Source: Flagellimonas amphidinii
Lineage (GTDB): Bacteria > Bacteroidota > Bacteroidia > Flavobacteriales > Flavobacteriaceae
Assembly (NCBI RefSeq): GCF_013090115.1
Contig: NZ_JABFNN010000027.1
Coordinates: 248,001-312,000, forward strand
Direction: 5' to 3'
Length of the DNA: 64,000 nucleotides
In this document: piece after piece, positions 53,271-62,863 of the stretch
Layout of the letters: the number at the start of each line of letters is the position of its first letter
How positions within the stretch are numbered: position 1 is the stretch's first letter
Program-made: the position numbers and the translations under genes
The notes under the pieces: model-generated
What the model saw: the letters and a program-made list of their open reading frames with translations, nothing else
Told to the model about the DNA's origin: nothing
The model's database searches: none

Positions 53271-54872
53271 ATGCAAAAGGTGTTGAAATTCTTGTTTATG
53301 TTGGTTTTGGGAATACTGATGATTCCAACAAAGTCATTCTCTCAACAACAAGACAAAGGACTATTAGAAAGGAAAGTATCAGATTCCATTTTTGAGACTT
53401 TGCACCAACAACTGGCAACATCCAAGGAACAGCCACATTCTCCTCAAAAAATTGCCCAAAACCATCTCAACTTAGGCGAATATTATCATACCTTGGGTTT
53501 GTATTCTGAAGCGGTAAACCAGTACAATCAAGCTTTGGAACAGATTGGGGCCAACTCTTCAGACACACTTTACATAGCTTTGAACAACAATATTGGTAGA
53601 GTATATCTCTCTCAAAATGAGTTTGAACTTGCCAAACAATACTTTGCTGATACCATGAATGCTTCAGTTGATCTGGGATATACATCTGGGCAGGCAATAT
53701 CCATGGGTTTGTTGGGGTCTTGTTATGAAAAACAAGGTCATTATGAAAAAGCATTGGGGTATCAGAAAGAAAGTTTACTATTATTCGAAAGACTTAAAGA
53801 TAATCGTGGTATTGCAATGGCCAACGAGAATATTGGTAGTATATATGAAGATTTGGAGAGGTTTGATTTGGCGTATCAATATTTTCAGAAAGCCTATGGT
53901 CATTTGAAGGGGACCAAAACTTTTGAAGAAATCAATGTGCTCAATAATTTGGGTGATTCCTATAGAAAAACAGAAGATTACGAAAAAGCATTGCATTATA
54001 CTGGAATGGCTCTTCAGGTTGCCGAAGAAATTGGTGAGTACCACCAATTGGAAAGTGCTCACAAAGATTTATCCAAGACTTATGCCTTAATGGGCGACTA
54101 TAAAAATGCCCATAAACAGCTCATGGAATCTGAAAGGTACAATAGCGTTATGTTTGAGACACAAAACAACAACCAGCTGAGTGTATTACAGACCATTTAT
54201 GAGACCAACAAAAAAGAGGCTGAGATTAAATTATTGAAGGAGAAGAATAAAGTAAGTGCGGCAAATCAAAGTGTTTTATGGGTAGCCTTATTTGCCATAG
54301 CAGCAATTCTTACCATTTTATATAGTTATTTGGGCAGGAAAAGGAAGGCCAAACTAAAGATTCAAAACTACAAACAGCGCATGCTCAAGGCTGAATTGGA
54401 CAAAAAAGAAATTGAAGAGAGAAATCTTCAGCGTGAAGTACAACTTAAAACGGCATCCCTATCGAGGTATAGTCTTCACTTGGCCCAGAAGAACAAAATC
54501 CTACTCGATTTGTCCAATACGCTCAAAAACATCGCCCTCAGAAAAAACATGAACACTTCTGGCAAGATTAAAAACTTGGTAAAGGAAATAGATTTTAATC
54601 TCCAACAAGAAGATGAATGGGATGAATTTATGAGCTTTTTCAGAGAGATTCATCCAGAGTTCATCAAAAAACTATCTTCTATTTCAGAAAATAGTTTGTC
54701 GCCCGCTGAACTTCGTTTGGGGATGTTGTTGCGTCTAAATCTTTCCTCAAAAGAAATTGCATCAATTCTTAGAGTTACACCAGATAGTGTTCGAGTTGCT
54801 CGACATAGATTGAGGAAAAAACTGCCCATAGACCAAAAAGAGGAATTGGTAAATTTTATGATTGAACTTTAG
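53271..54872 (+). CDS. TPR-containing membrane regulator with C-terminal LuxR-type HTH
   Basis: The gene gives 533 residues from the ATG at 53271; a TTG at 53232 is a weaker start. An N-terminal signal or membrane segment (VLKFLFMLVLGILMIPTKSFS) precedes about six tetratricopeptide repeats (about residues 50-290, with LGEYYHTLGLYSEAVNQYNQAL and LGDSYRKTEDYEKALHYTGMAL). A transmembrane helix follows (VLWVALFAIAAILTILYSYLG, about 335-355), then a coiled-coil linker and a C-terminal HTH (LSPAELRLGMLLRLNLSSKEIASILRVTPDSVRVARHRLRKKL). Such proteins sense signals at the periplasm and control nearby genes. The receptor and phytase genes downstream are natural targets. Confidence 0.8.
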   Translation: MQKVLKFLFMLVLGILMIPTKSFSQQQDKGLLERKVSDSIFETLHQQLATSKEQPHSPQKIAQNHLNLGEYYHTLGLYSEAVNQYNQALEQIGANSSDTLYIALNNNIGRVYLSQNEFELAKQYFADTMNASVDLGYTSGQAISMGLLGSCYEKQGHYEKALGYQKESLLLFERLKDNRGIAMANENIGSIYEDLERFDLAYQYFQKAYGHLKGTKTFEEINVLNNLGDSYRKTEDYEKALHYTGMALQVAEEIGEYHQLESAHKDLSKTYALMGDYKNAHKQLMESERYNSVMFETQNNNQLSVLQTIYETNKKEAEIKLLKEKNKVSAANQSVLWVALFAIAAILTILYSYLGRKRKAKLKIQNYKQRMLKAELDKKEIEERNLQREVQLKTASLSRYSLHLAQKNKILLDLSNTLKNIALRKNMNTSGKIKNLVKEIDFNLQQEDEWDEFMSFFREIHPEFIKKLSSISENSLSPAELRLGMLLRLNLSSKEIASILRVTPDSVRVARHRLRKKLPIDQKEELVNFMIEL

Positions 54873-55041
54873 CGCATTTTACCCCTCTTTTTTTGAAAAG
54901 GTTAACCCAATGTAAAAAAACTGTAATTGTTGCCTTGTTGTTTCTGCTTTGTTTGAGTTTTGTTTCCCTTTTGTTTCCTTTTTGTTTAAGACTTAATGGG
55001 TTGATATACATAGTTTTGGCTTGTCATAAACTCAAACCAAA

Positions 55042-57852
55042 ATGAAATCAATGAACTTAAAATCACTTTTAATTGTAACGCTTTTTCTGATGGTCGGCTT
55101 CGCAAAAGGCCAGGCGCAAACAGGAAATATTCAAGGAACAATTTCCGATTCCAACGGTATTTATGTACCAGGAGCAAACGTTTTAATTTCCTCCTTGTCC
55201 AAAGGGGCAATTTCCGATTTTGATGGAAAATTTACATTATTAGATGTTGCAGAGGGAACGTATACGCTTCAAATCTCTTATTTAGGATATGAATCTATAA
55301 ATCAAGAAGTAGTTGTTACTTCCGGTCAAACTACTACGGTTTCCATTATCATGAATCCTACTAATGTTGAGCTTGATGAGGTTCAGGTAAGTGCTTATGG
55401 CCTAACCGGTCAATCTAGGGCTTTGAACACGCAACGAAACAACATGAACATTACCAATGTGGTTTCTACAGACCAGATAGGGAAGTTCCCAGATGCCAAC
55501 ATTGGTGATGCTGTTAAACGTATTCCTGGGATTACTATGCAGGTGGACCAAGGTGAAGCCCGTAATATTATTGTCCGTGGTCTTGCTCCACAATTAAACT
55601 CTGTTACCTTGAACGGTAGCCGTATTCCTTCGGCCGAAGGGGACAACAGAAATGTACAGATGGATTTGATTCCATCAGACATGATTCAGTCTATTCAAGT
55701 AAACAAAGCGGTAACTCCAGATATGGATGGAGATGCACTTGGGGGTTCTGTAAACTTGGTGACACGTTCATCTCCACAAAGTTTTAGAGTATCTGCCACT
55801 TTGGGTTCCGGTCTTAGCTTTATCAATGATAAACCTATTTACAATGCTAGCTTTTTGTTAGGTGATCGTTCAAAGAATGGCAAGTTTGGTTATATGTTGG
55901 CAGCATCATATAACAATGTCGATTTTGGATCGGACAATGTTGAGGCAGAATGGGTAAATGAGGATAATCCCTATGTTGAAGAATCGGATGTAAGGACTTA
56001 TTTGGTACAACGTATCCGTAGAAGTTTTTCTGCCAATTTTGATTATGCTTTTGATGCCAATAACAGTGTATATTTTAAGAGCATGTACAACTGGCGCGAT
56101 GACCGTGAAAACAGATATCGTTTACGGTTTAGAAGTATTGAATTTATTGATGAGGATAATCCAAGCCTAGGATTCCAAGGAGAGATAAGAAGGCAAACAA
56201 AAGGAGGTATAGATAACGACCGTAACAAAAACAGAAGGTTGGAAGACCAACGTATGCAGAACTATACCTTGGGTGGTGACCACTTGTTCGGCAACTTGAA
56301 AATGGATTGGATGGCTTCTTACGCTAAAGCATCTGAAGAGCGTTTAAATGAACGTTATGCTGAATATGAAATTGGCGATGCCATTCCTATTTCTGCAGAC
56401 CTGTCAAACCCTCGCTATCCTTCATTTAGGGCTACAAATGCATCGGATGCTTCTTTGTCCAACTTCGAATTAAAAGAGATTACTGAAGAAAACCAGTATA
56501 CTGACGAAGAGGATGTAAATACTTTTCTAAACTTTAAATTGCCTGCGGATATTTTTGGGGCAGGTGATGGCTTCATCAAATTTGGTGGACGTTACAGGGC
56601 TAAGAATAAAGTTCGTGACAACAACTTTTTTGAGTACGAACCAACAGGAAGTGGATTCGATACCTTGGCCGATGTTGAAACATCAGACGAAACCAAAGAT
56701 TTCTTGGCAGGTAGCCAGTACGCCGCAGGGAGTTTTGTTTCCAAGGAATTTTTGGGTAATCTAGATTTCACCAACAGTTCTCTGTTTGAAGAGACTGATG
56801 TTCAAGAAGAATATGTGGCAGGTAATTATGATGTAAAAGAGAACGTTTTTGCTGCGTATGCAATGTTTGACCAAAAGCTTTCCGATAAACTAACAGTGCT
56901 TGCAGGGGTTAGGTTCGAAAGTACCAAAGTGGATAGTGAGGGTAGTGCCATTGATTATATTCCTGAAGATGAGGAACAAGGTATAGATGAACAGGTGGTT
57001 ATTACCTCTGTTAACAATGAACATTCCTATTCAAATATAATGCCTGGCGTTCATTTTAGATATGCCCCAAGCAACAATACCATCCTTCGTTTTGCATGGA
57101 CAAATACTATTGCAAGACCTAATTATGAAGATTTGGTGCCTTTTAGAAGCATTGTCAGGGAAGATGAAGAGGTAGAGGCTGGTAATCCAGAATTGGATCC
57201 AACCACATCTATGAATTTTGATGTAATGGCCGAGCACTATTTTGAATCTGTTGGAATTATCTCTGGAGGATTGTTCTACAAAGACATTGAAGATTTTATA
57301 TATACATCCTTGTCCACTGATACAGCAACAGGCTTTGATTTGTTCCAACCTTTAAATGGGGACAGCGCTTCCATATTTGGTGCAGAAATTGCTTTTCAAA
57401 GACAATTGGATTTCTTGCCTGGTTTTGCTAAAAATTTCAGCCTTTACTTAAACTATACTTGGTTGACTTCTTCAACAGATGGTATAACAAACGAAGATGA
57501 AGTAAGAGAAGATGTGGATTTGCCAGGTACTGCGCCTAACATGTTCAATGGTTCATTGGGCTATGCCGATAAAAAGTTTAGTGCAAGCTTATCATTGAAC
57601 TTCTCCGATGCTTATATCGATGAATTGGGAGGGAATGCTTTTGAAGACCGTTTTTATGACAAGCAAATATTTCTGGATTTCAGTGCCAACTACACTATCA
57701 ACAACAATCTTAGAATTTATGCTAGCTTAAATAACATTACCAACCAGCCATTGCGTTACTACCAAGGGGTTTCCAATAGAACCCAGCAAGTAGAGTTCTA
57801 TGAAAAACGATTGCAAATCGGTTTAAAATACGATTTGTTCAAGAAGAAATAG
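55042..57852 (+). CDS. TonB-dependent receptor paired with phytase
   Basis: The 936-residue outer-membrane receptor has signal peptide MKSMNLKSLLIVTLFLMVGFAKGQAQ. A carboxypeptidase-D-regulatory-like domain follows (about 28-110, GNIQGTISDSNGIYVPGANVLI, SDFDGKFTLLDVAEGTYTL), then a plug with VVSTDQIGKFPDANIGDAVKRIPGIT and a barrel ending QIGLKYDLFKKK. The FPDANIGDAVKRIPGI signature belongs to a receptor group often tied to sugar and phosphate-ester uptake. It is followed by a phytase gene and preceded by a membrane HTH regulator. Together they suggest inositol-phosphate or phosphate-ester acquisition. Substrate is inferred. Confidence 0.9.
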   Translation: MKSMNLKSLLIVTLFLMVGFAKGQAQTGNIQGTISDSNGIYVPGANVLISSLSKGAISDFDGKFTLLDVAEGTYTLQISYLGYESINQEVVVTSGQTTTVSIIMNPTNVELDEVQVSAYGLTGQSRALNTQRNNMNITNVVSTDQIGKFPDANIGDAVKRIPGITMQVDQGEARNIIVRGLAPQLNSVTLNGSRIPSAEGDNRNVQMDLIPSDMIQSIQVNKAVTPDMDGDALGGSVNLVTRSSPQSFRVSATLGSGLSFINDKPIYNASFLLGDRSKNGKFGYMLAASYNNVDFGSDNVEAEWVNEDNPYVEESDVRTYLVQRIRRSFSANFDYAFDANNSVYFKSMYNWRDDRENRYRLRFRSIEFIDEDNPSLGFQGEIRRQTKGGIDNDRNKNRRLEDQRMQNYTLGGDHLFGNLKMDWMASYAKASEERLNERYAEYEIGDAIPISADLSNPRYPSFRATNASDASLSNFELKEITEENQYTDEEDVNTFLNFKLPADIFGAGDGFIKFGGRYRAKNKVRDNNFFEYEPTGSGFDTLADVETSDETKDFLAGSQYAAGSFVSKEFLGNLDFTNSSLFEETDVQEEYVAGNYDVKENVFAAYAMFDQKLSDKLTVLAGVRFESTKVDSEGSAIDYIPEDEEQGIDEQVVITSVNNEHSYSNIMPGVHFRYAPSNNTILRFAWTNTIARPNYEDLVPFRSIVREDEEVEAGNPELDPTTSMNFDVMAEHYFESVGIISGGLFYKDIEDFIYTSLSTDTATGFDLFQPLNGDSASIFGAEIAFQRQLDFLPGFAKNFSLYLNYTWLTSSTDGITNEDEVREDVDLPGTAPNMFNGSLGYADKKFSASLSLNFSDAYIDELGGNAFEDRFYDKQIFLDFSANYTINNNLRIYASLNNITNQPLRYYQGVSNRTQQVEFYEKRLQIGLKYDLFKKK

Positions 57853-57869
57853 TCTTAAATTCATAAAAG

Positions 57870-57914
57870 ACCACCTGTTCCTGAGCAAAGGTCGAAGGAC
57901 AGGTGGTTTTTTTA
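57870..57914 (+). terminator. Terminator after the phytase-linked receptor, built around a dispersed repeat
   Basis: The stem ACCACCTGT/ACAGGTGGT (57870-57878 with 57899-57907), extended by CCT/AGG with one bulge, is followed by seven T. The loop side contains CTGAGCAAAGGTCGAAGG (about 57881-57898), close to the GAGCGCAGTCGA repeats. The phytase start is 19 bases after the T run, so the gene would need read-through or its own promoter. Confidence 0.75.
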
Positions 57915-57932
57915 TAGCTAAAAAGTATACTA

Positions 57933-58946
57933 ATGAAAAAACTAACAGCATTTTTGGTTGTATTACTTTGCTTTGCATGTAAAAAAAGTTTGCCACCTAT
58001 TGCTCCAGATATAATTACTGAAAAGTCCATCAACGATACCGATGACCCCGCTATTTGGATAAATCCGAAAAATCCTGCCGAGAGTATTGTATTTGGCACC
58101 GATAAAAAGACCAACGGAGCTATTTATGCGTATGATCTTAACGGAAAAATTATTGAGGAAAAAACCATCCGAAACATTAAAAGGCCCAATAATATTGATT
58201 TGGAATATGGTTTTCCTTTAAATGATTCTACAACTACTGATATTATTGTATTTACCGAAAGGGAAAAACAACAAATTCGTATGTTTTCTGTACCAGATAT
58301 GACACCATTAGATGATGGCGGATTTAAAATGTTTACAGAGGCTACAGGGTTAGAGCACAATTTACCAATGGGCGTTGCACTTTATAAATCGCCGAAAGAC
58401 GGTTCTTTTTATGCCATTGTAGGAAGAAAGGCAGGACCAAAAGAAGAGTATTTGCATCAGTTGAAATTAGAGTCCGATAGCACGGGAGTAACTGCTAAAT
58501 TGGTTAGAAAATTTGGCTCGTTCAGTGGTCAAAAAGAAATTGAAGCAATTGCCGTTGATGATGAAAACGGACTGGTGTATTATTCTGATGAAGGAGTGTG
58601 CATCAAAAAATACTATGCCGAACCAAGTATGGGCAATGAAGAATTATCGTGTTTTGGCGGGGAATATTTTTTGGAGGATATTGAAGGGATAGCTATTGCT
58701 TCTTATGAAAACGGTGAGGGTTATATCATTGTTTCCAACCAACAACAAGGAGAATTCAACATCTTTTCAAGAAAGGATAACACTTTTATAAAAGCAGTAA
58801 ATCTATCCACTACCGAAACAGATGGTTGTGACGTGGTCACGGTTCCTTTAAATGACATGTTCAAAAATGGACTTTTTGTTGCCATGAACGATGCCAAAGA
58901 TTTCTATTTTTATGATTTAGGCAAATTGGGATTAAAAGTTGACTGA
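57933..58946 (+). CDS. Beta-propeller phytase lipoprotein
   Basis: The 337-residue protein has a lipoprotein signal (MKKLTAFLVVLLCFACKKS, Cys in the FAC context). The body matches beta-propeller phytases: NDTDDPAIWINPKNPAESIVFGTDKK-type opening, then YGFPLNDSTTTDIIVFTER and EGLEHNLPMGVALYKSPKDG-like strands. The later IEAIAVDDENGLVYYSDEGVCIKKYYAEP and FLEDIEGIAIASYENGEGYIIVSNQQQGEFNIFSRKD carry the acidic calcium-binding residues of the family. The enzyme removes phosphate from inositol hexakisphosphate at the cell surface. The adjacent receptor may import products. Confidence 0.92.
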   Translation: MKKLTAFLVVLLCFACKKSLPPIAPDIITEKSINDTDDPAIWINPKNPAESIVFGTDKKTNGAIYAYDLNGKIIEEKTIRNIKRPNNIDLEYGFPLNDSTTTDIIVFTEREKQQIRMFSVPDMTPLDDGGFKMFTEATGLEHNLPMGVALYKSPKDGSFYAIVGRKAGPKEEYLHQLKLESDSTGVTAKLVRKFGSFSGQKEIEAIAVDDENGLVYYSDEGVCIKKYYAEPSMGNEELSCFGGEYFLEDIEGIAIASYENGEGYIIVSNQQQGEFNIFSRKDNTFIKAVNLSTTETDGCDVVTVPLNDMFKNGLFVAMNDAKDFYFYDLGKLGLKVD

Positions 58947-58999
58947 TTCCTTTTCCCGAGCCATATTACAGGCTATATTTAAAGGGAAGATCATAATGG

Positions 59000-60373
59000 A
59001 TGTCCTATAAATATACCTGTCAACAAAATGTATATTCATTTCCCGGTCTAAAATCGGTACTGGCAAAAGCCAGCCCTTTTAGAACGGGAGATGCCCTTGC
59101 GGGTTTGGCAGCAGAAAGCAATATGGAACGTGTTGCTGCCCAGTTTTTACTTAGTGAGATTCCGCTAAAAGAGTTCCTGAACAAAACCATCATCCCGTAT
59201 GAAGAGGATGAAATTACCCGATTGATCATCGATTCGCACGATGCGGAAGCTTTTCAGCAAATATCCAGTTTTACGGTGGGCGATTTGCGCAATTGGTTAC
59301 TTTCCCATGAGGTAGACACCAAAAAATTGACCCAGATTTCCAAAGGACTTACACCAGAAATGGTCGCTGCTGTGTCCAAACTCATGCGTAACCAAGACCT
59401 GATTGCCGTTGCCCAGAAGTGTGAGGTGATTACCCAGTTTAGGAATACCCTTGGCAAAAAGGGGCATTTATCAGTACGATTGCAACCTAATCATCCTACG
59501 GATGCTTTAAGAGGGATAGCAGCCAGTATTGTGGATGGACTTTTGTACGGCAGTGGAGATGCAGTAATTGGTATCAACCCAGTAACCGATAGTGTGGATA
59601 TTGTAGGGGACCAACTTAAAATGATGGATGAGATACGAATACGGTTTAATATTCCCACGCAATCCTGTGTATTATGTCATCTAACAACTTCCTTGGAATT
59701 GCTGAATAAAGCTCCGGTGGATTTGGTGTTTCAGTCCATAGGCGGAACCGAAAAAACAAATGCTTCTTTTGGAATTGACCTTTCCATGTTGCAAGAAGCC
59801 TATGAAGGTGCTTTAGAACTCAACCGGGGAACCTTGGGCAATAACCTCATGTATTTTGAAACAGGACAAGGCTCATCCTTATCCGCTAATGCCCATTGGG
59901 ATGTGGACCAACAGACCTGCGAAGCTAGATCCTATGCTGTGGCTAGACACTTCAATCCCTTATTGGTGAATTCTGTGGTGGGATTCATTGGTCCGGAATA
60001 TTTATATGATGGCAAACAAATTACTCGTGCCGGCTTGGAAGATCATTTTTGTGGTAAGTTGATGGGATTACCCATGGGGATGGATGTATGTTATACCAAC
60101 CATGCCGAGGCCGATCAAGACGATATGGACAACTTATTGACGCTTTTGGGGGTGGCAGGTTGTAATTTCATCATGGGCGTGCCCGGTTCTGATGATGTGA
60201 TGTTGAACTATCAATCCACTTCGTTCCATGATGCTTTGTATGTTAGAAAGGTTTTGAAGAAAAGACCTGCCCCAGAATTTGAAAATTGGCTTCAAAACAT
60301 GGGAATTATGGATAATACAGGAACCCGAATAGCTGTTAAACCCTCACATCGATTGTTAAAGGCTATTTTATGA
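59000..60373 (+). CDS. eutB: Ethanolamine ammonia-lyase large subunit
   Basis: The 457-residue protein is the catalytic subunit of the adenosylcobalamin-dependent lyase that turns ethanolamine into acetaldehyde and ammonia. Typical segments are PLFRTGDALAGLAAES-type, RLQPNHPTDALRGIAASIVDGLLYGSGDAVIGINP and TGQGSSLSANAHWDVDQQTCEARSYAVARHFNPL. The length fits EutB (about 455). It overlaps eutC by the ATGA-type 4-base junction. No microcompartment shell, reactivase eutA or permease gene is within the window, so ethanolamine use would be without a compartment. The substrate may come from phosphatidylethanolamine. Confidence 0.95.
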   Translation: MSYKYTCQQNVYSFPGLKSVLAKASPFRTGDALAGLAAESNMERVAAQFLLSEIPLKEFLNKTIIPYEEDEITRLIIDSHDAEAFQQISSFTVGDLRNWLLSHEVDTKKLTQISKGLTPEMVAAVSKLMRNQDLIAVAQKCEVITQFRNTLGKKGHLSVRLQPNHPTDALRGIAASIVDGLLYGSGDAVIGINPVTDSVDIVGDQLKMMDEIRIRFNIPTQSCVLCHLTTSLELLNKAPVDLVFQSIGGTEKTNASFGIDLSMLQEAYEGALELNRGTLGNNLMYFETGQGSSLSANAHWDVDQQTCEARSYAVARHFNPLLVNSVVGFIGPEYLYDGKQITRAGLEDHFCGKLMGLPMGMDVCYTNHAEADQDDMDNLLTLLGVAGCNFIMGVPGSDDVMLNYQSTSFHDALYVRKVLKKRPAPEFENWLQNMGIMDNTGTRIAVKPSHRLLKAIL

Positions 60374-61125
60374 AAAAGGAAAAATCAACTCCTGCTAAAA
60401 TAGATCCTTGGCAAGACCTAAAGGAATTTACCAATGCGCGAATTGCATTGGGAAGTGTGGGCAACGCAATTCCGTTGGAGGAGGTGCTCCAATTTAGATT
60501 TGCCCATGCCCATGCCAAAGATGCTATAGGTTCGGAATTGGATAGTGTTACATTAAAAACAGAAATCCAATCATGGGGCTATCCGGTTTGGGAAGTAAAA
60601 AGTCAAGTTAAAAATCGAAATGAATATTTGAGGCGACCAGATTTGGGGCGAAGACTTGATGCGCAATCGAAATCAGTTTTGCTGGAAGATAAGGCTCCCT
60701 TGGATTTAATCATAGTCTTGGCCGACGGACTTTCTGCCCAAGCGGTGAATCAAAATGCCCTTCCTTTGCTAAGGGCCTTGCTCACCAATTTGGATGGATA
60801 TTCCATTGGATTTGTAATAGCAAGAATGGCAAGGGTAGCCTTGGGGGATGATATTGGGAGTCATCTCAACGCTAGATTTGTGACTTTGTTTATAGGGGAA
60901 AGACCAGGACTTTCCTCTCCAGAAAGTATGGGAATTTATACAACATACGCACCAAAATTGGGTTTAACAGATGAGCGTAGGAACTGTATCTCAAATATTC
61001 ATGAAAATGGACTTGATCATCAACAAGCAGCTACTCTAGTGCGGTACTTGATTCAACAATCGTTTGCCAAACAGATTAGCGGGGTGGAGGTTAAAATCAA
61101 TTTAAAAGAGCTTCTGGAAGATTGA
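60370..61125 (+). CDS. eutC: Ethanolamine ammonia-lyase small subunit
   Basis: The 251-residue protein completes the cobalamin-dependent lyase. Segments LDLIIVLADGLSAQAVNQNALPLLRALL and IGERPGLSSPESMGIYTTYAPKLGLTDERRNCISNIHENGL are the family hallmarks that bind adenosylcobalamin with EutB. It is somewhat shorter at the N-terminus than E. coli EutC (about 295). It overlaps eutB by 4 bases and is followed tail-to-tail by the D-threonine aldolase-like gene only 3 bases on. Confidence 0.95.
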   Translation: MKKEKSTPAKIDPWQDLKEFTNARIALGSVGNAIPLEEVLQFRFAHAHAKDAIGSELDSVTLKTEIQSWGYPVWEVKSQVKNRNEYLRRPDLGRRLDAQSKSVLLEDKAPLDLIIVLADGLSAQAVNQNALPLLRALLTNLDGYSIGFVIARMARVALGDDIGSHLNARFVTLFIGERPGLSSPESMGIYTTYAPKLGLTDERRNCISNIHENGLDHQQAATLVRYLIQQSFAKQISGVEVKINLKELLED

Positions 61126-61128
61126 ATT

Positions 61129-62268
61129 CTAAAAATGTAGCTTCCGTTTCCGCGCTGTAATGGCCCAAGAGTCTGTTTTCCTTCCATTTTGAATCACAGA
61201 AACTTCATCATGTAAATTAATCGTTGGACAAATGTGGTAGGGAATACCATAAAAAACATCGCCGACATTTATGTTTTTCCAATTGCCTACTTTGAGTACA
61301 CCATGTTCTTCGCTTTGCGAAAGCAGTTCATAACCATCAAGATTTAAAAATTTGACTCGTTTGTCGACGGTATTTTCAGCAGCTATGGATTTGTGTCCCA
61401 AATCGATGGTGATAATACCCTCAGTAGGTTTAGAAATTACCCGGGTCACCACTAGGGCAGCAAATTTAAAATTTTGCTCTGTCAACTTTTCGCTATAACC
61501 CCAATCCCAAAGTACACAGGTTCCTGGACTAGTAATTCTACCATTTTTCTTTAGGTGGGAAGTAAACGAAGGCGTTCCACCGCAGATCAGTTTTATATCT
61601 GGATAGGTTTTCTTTAAAGAATTGAAATATTGGGTGACGGCCTCAAATCCTTTTTCAATTTTTTGGTTTCGTTGTAAAAAATCACTGTCCCGAAGGTGAC
61701 CATCATACACATGAAGACCCTGGAGAGAAAGTGAATTGCAGTTGTTCAAAATGGCCATTAAATTATCCAAATCTGCACCAATTTTTATGCCCGAACGGTC
61801 CATCCCATTGTTGATGTCGATATAAATATTGACGGATAAACCTTTTTCCGCTGCTTTTTGATTCAGTAATTGGGCTATGGAAATATCGTCTATAATCGTT
61901 GAGAACTGAGTGGAGGGAAAATGAGGAATCAATTCCAGAAAACGATTCATTTTAGGCCCTACCAACTGATGGGCTATTACTACTGAATTTGCTCCAGCCT
62001 CGGCTGCCATTTCTGCCTCTGCTACGGTTGAAGCCTTAAAGTTGGTGATGCCAGCGTTCAACAACAACGTAATGACTTTGGGCATTTTATTGGTTTTCAC
62101 GTGGGGCATCAAGCGTTCGGTATTGCCCTCCATGAGAGAAAGCATCGCTTCAATATTATACTTGATATGCTCTGGGTAAATAGCAATGGAAGGGGAATCC
62201 ACCATTTCTATATTTTCAATCTCATACCATTCTTTGGTCATTTTCTGTATAGTTTGAGTTGAAACCAA
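61129..62268 (-). CDS. D-threonine aldolase / D-serine dehydratase-like PLP enzyme
   Basis: The 379-residue enzyme has an alanine-racemase-like PLP barrel and a C-terminal metal domain. The Schiff-base lysine is Lys58 in MPHVKTNKMP. The metal pair is H-x-C in IPYHICPTINLHDEV near the C-terminus, as in D-serine dehydratases and some D-threonine aldolases. Substrate would be a beta-hydroxy D-amino acid, cleaved to glycine plus aldehyde or deaminated. An internal Met at codon 10 (62241) is also a plausible start. It converges on eutC, with 3 bases between stops. Confidence 0.87.
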   Translation of the reverse strand: MVSTQTIQKMTKEWYEIENIEMVDSPSIAIYPEHIKYNIEAMLSLMEGNTERLMPHVKTNKMPKVITLLLNAGITNFKASTVAEAEMAAEAGANSVVIAHQLVGPKMNRFLELIPHFPSTQFSTIIDDISIAQLLNQKAAEKGLSVNIYIDINNGMDRSGIKIGADLDNLMAILNNCNSLSLQGLHVYDGHLRDSDFLQRNQKIEKGFEAVTQYFNSLKKTYPDIKLICGGTPSFTSHLKKNGRITSPGTCVLWDWGYSEKLTEQNFKFAALVVTRVISKPTEGIITIDLGHKSIAAENTVDKRVKFLNLDGYELLSQSEEHGVLKVGNWKNINVGDVFYGIPYHICPTINLHDEVSVIQNGRKTDSWAITARKRKLHF

Positions 62269-62311
62269 TGTAGGTATTTGCCCAGAAAACCCAAGTGAAA
62301 AATGAAAATAT

Positions 62312-62848
62312 TTACTTTAAAATATCCCGAATAATTTTTAAATGATGACGAGTGTGTATTTTTAAAAATCGTTGGGTCTGACCCTTATCCAGTTTTTTAA
62401 AATAGGGATGTTTAAAATAGGCCTTGGTATCCAGGCCCTCTATTTTCTTTATATTTTCCTTGGCTTCTTCCAACTGTAAATAAAGGCTGTCTGTTATGAT
62501 GTCCTTTGGTGGCCTTACCGATTTTGGGGATTGTGCCACCCCCCGTGGAATGATACCCGAGGTAAATACAAAAATTCTGGAGAAGCTAAAACTGGACTTA
62601 AATTTATCTGGTTCAGATTCCTCAAGAGCCTCACAAATCCTGTTGATGGTTTTAAGGCTATGGTCTAAATGCCAAGCCACATCAGCTTCAGAAACTTTTA
62701 TGTTTCTAGCATCCCTTTGTGGGATATAATTTACCATTTCAGAGAACTGCTCATCCAAAAAATCAGGTCCAGATTCAGAATTATTAACCAAAACAAATAC
62801 ACTTATTATAAATATTAAAGCTAATAAAATTAGTGCGACCTTTTTCAT
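62312..62848 (-). CDS. DUF1569/DinB-like protein with an N-terminal membrane anchor
   Basis: The 178-residue protein opens with a hydrophobic helix (MKKVALILLALIFIISVFVLVNN), then a helical domain resembling DUF1569/DinB-type four-helix bundles. Possible metal-binding histidines are in VAWHLDHSLKTI, AYFKHPYFKKL and KIHTRHHLKII. Most family members are soluble, so the membrane anchor is unusual. Function is unknown. It lies 15 bases downstream of the receptor gene at the right edge, same strand. Confidence 0.75.
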   Translation of the reverse strand: MKKVALILLALIFIISVFVLVNNSESGPDFLDEQFSEMVNYIPQRDARNIKVSEADVAWHLDHSLKTINRICEALEESEPDKFKSSFSFSRIFVFTSGIIPRGVAQSPKSVRPPKDIITDSLYLQLEEAKENIKKIEGLDTKAYFKHPYFKKLDKGQTQRFLKIHTRHHLKIIRDILK

Positions 62849-62863
62849 GAGGTTCTTTTTAGG

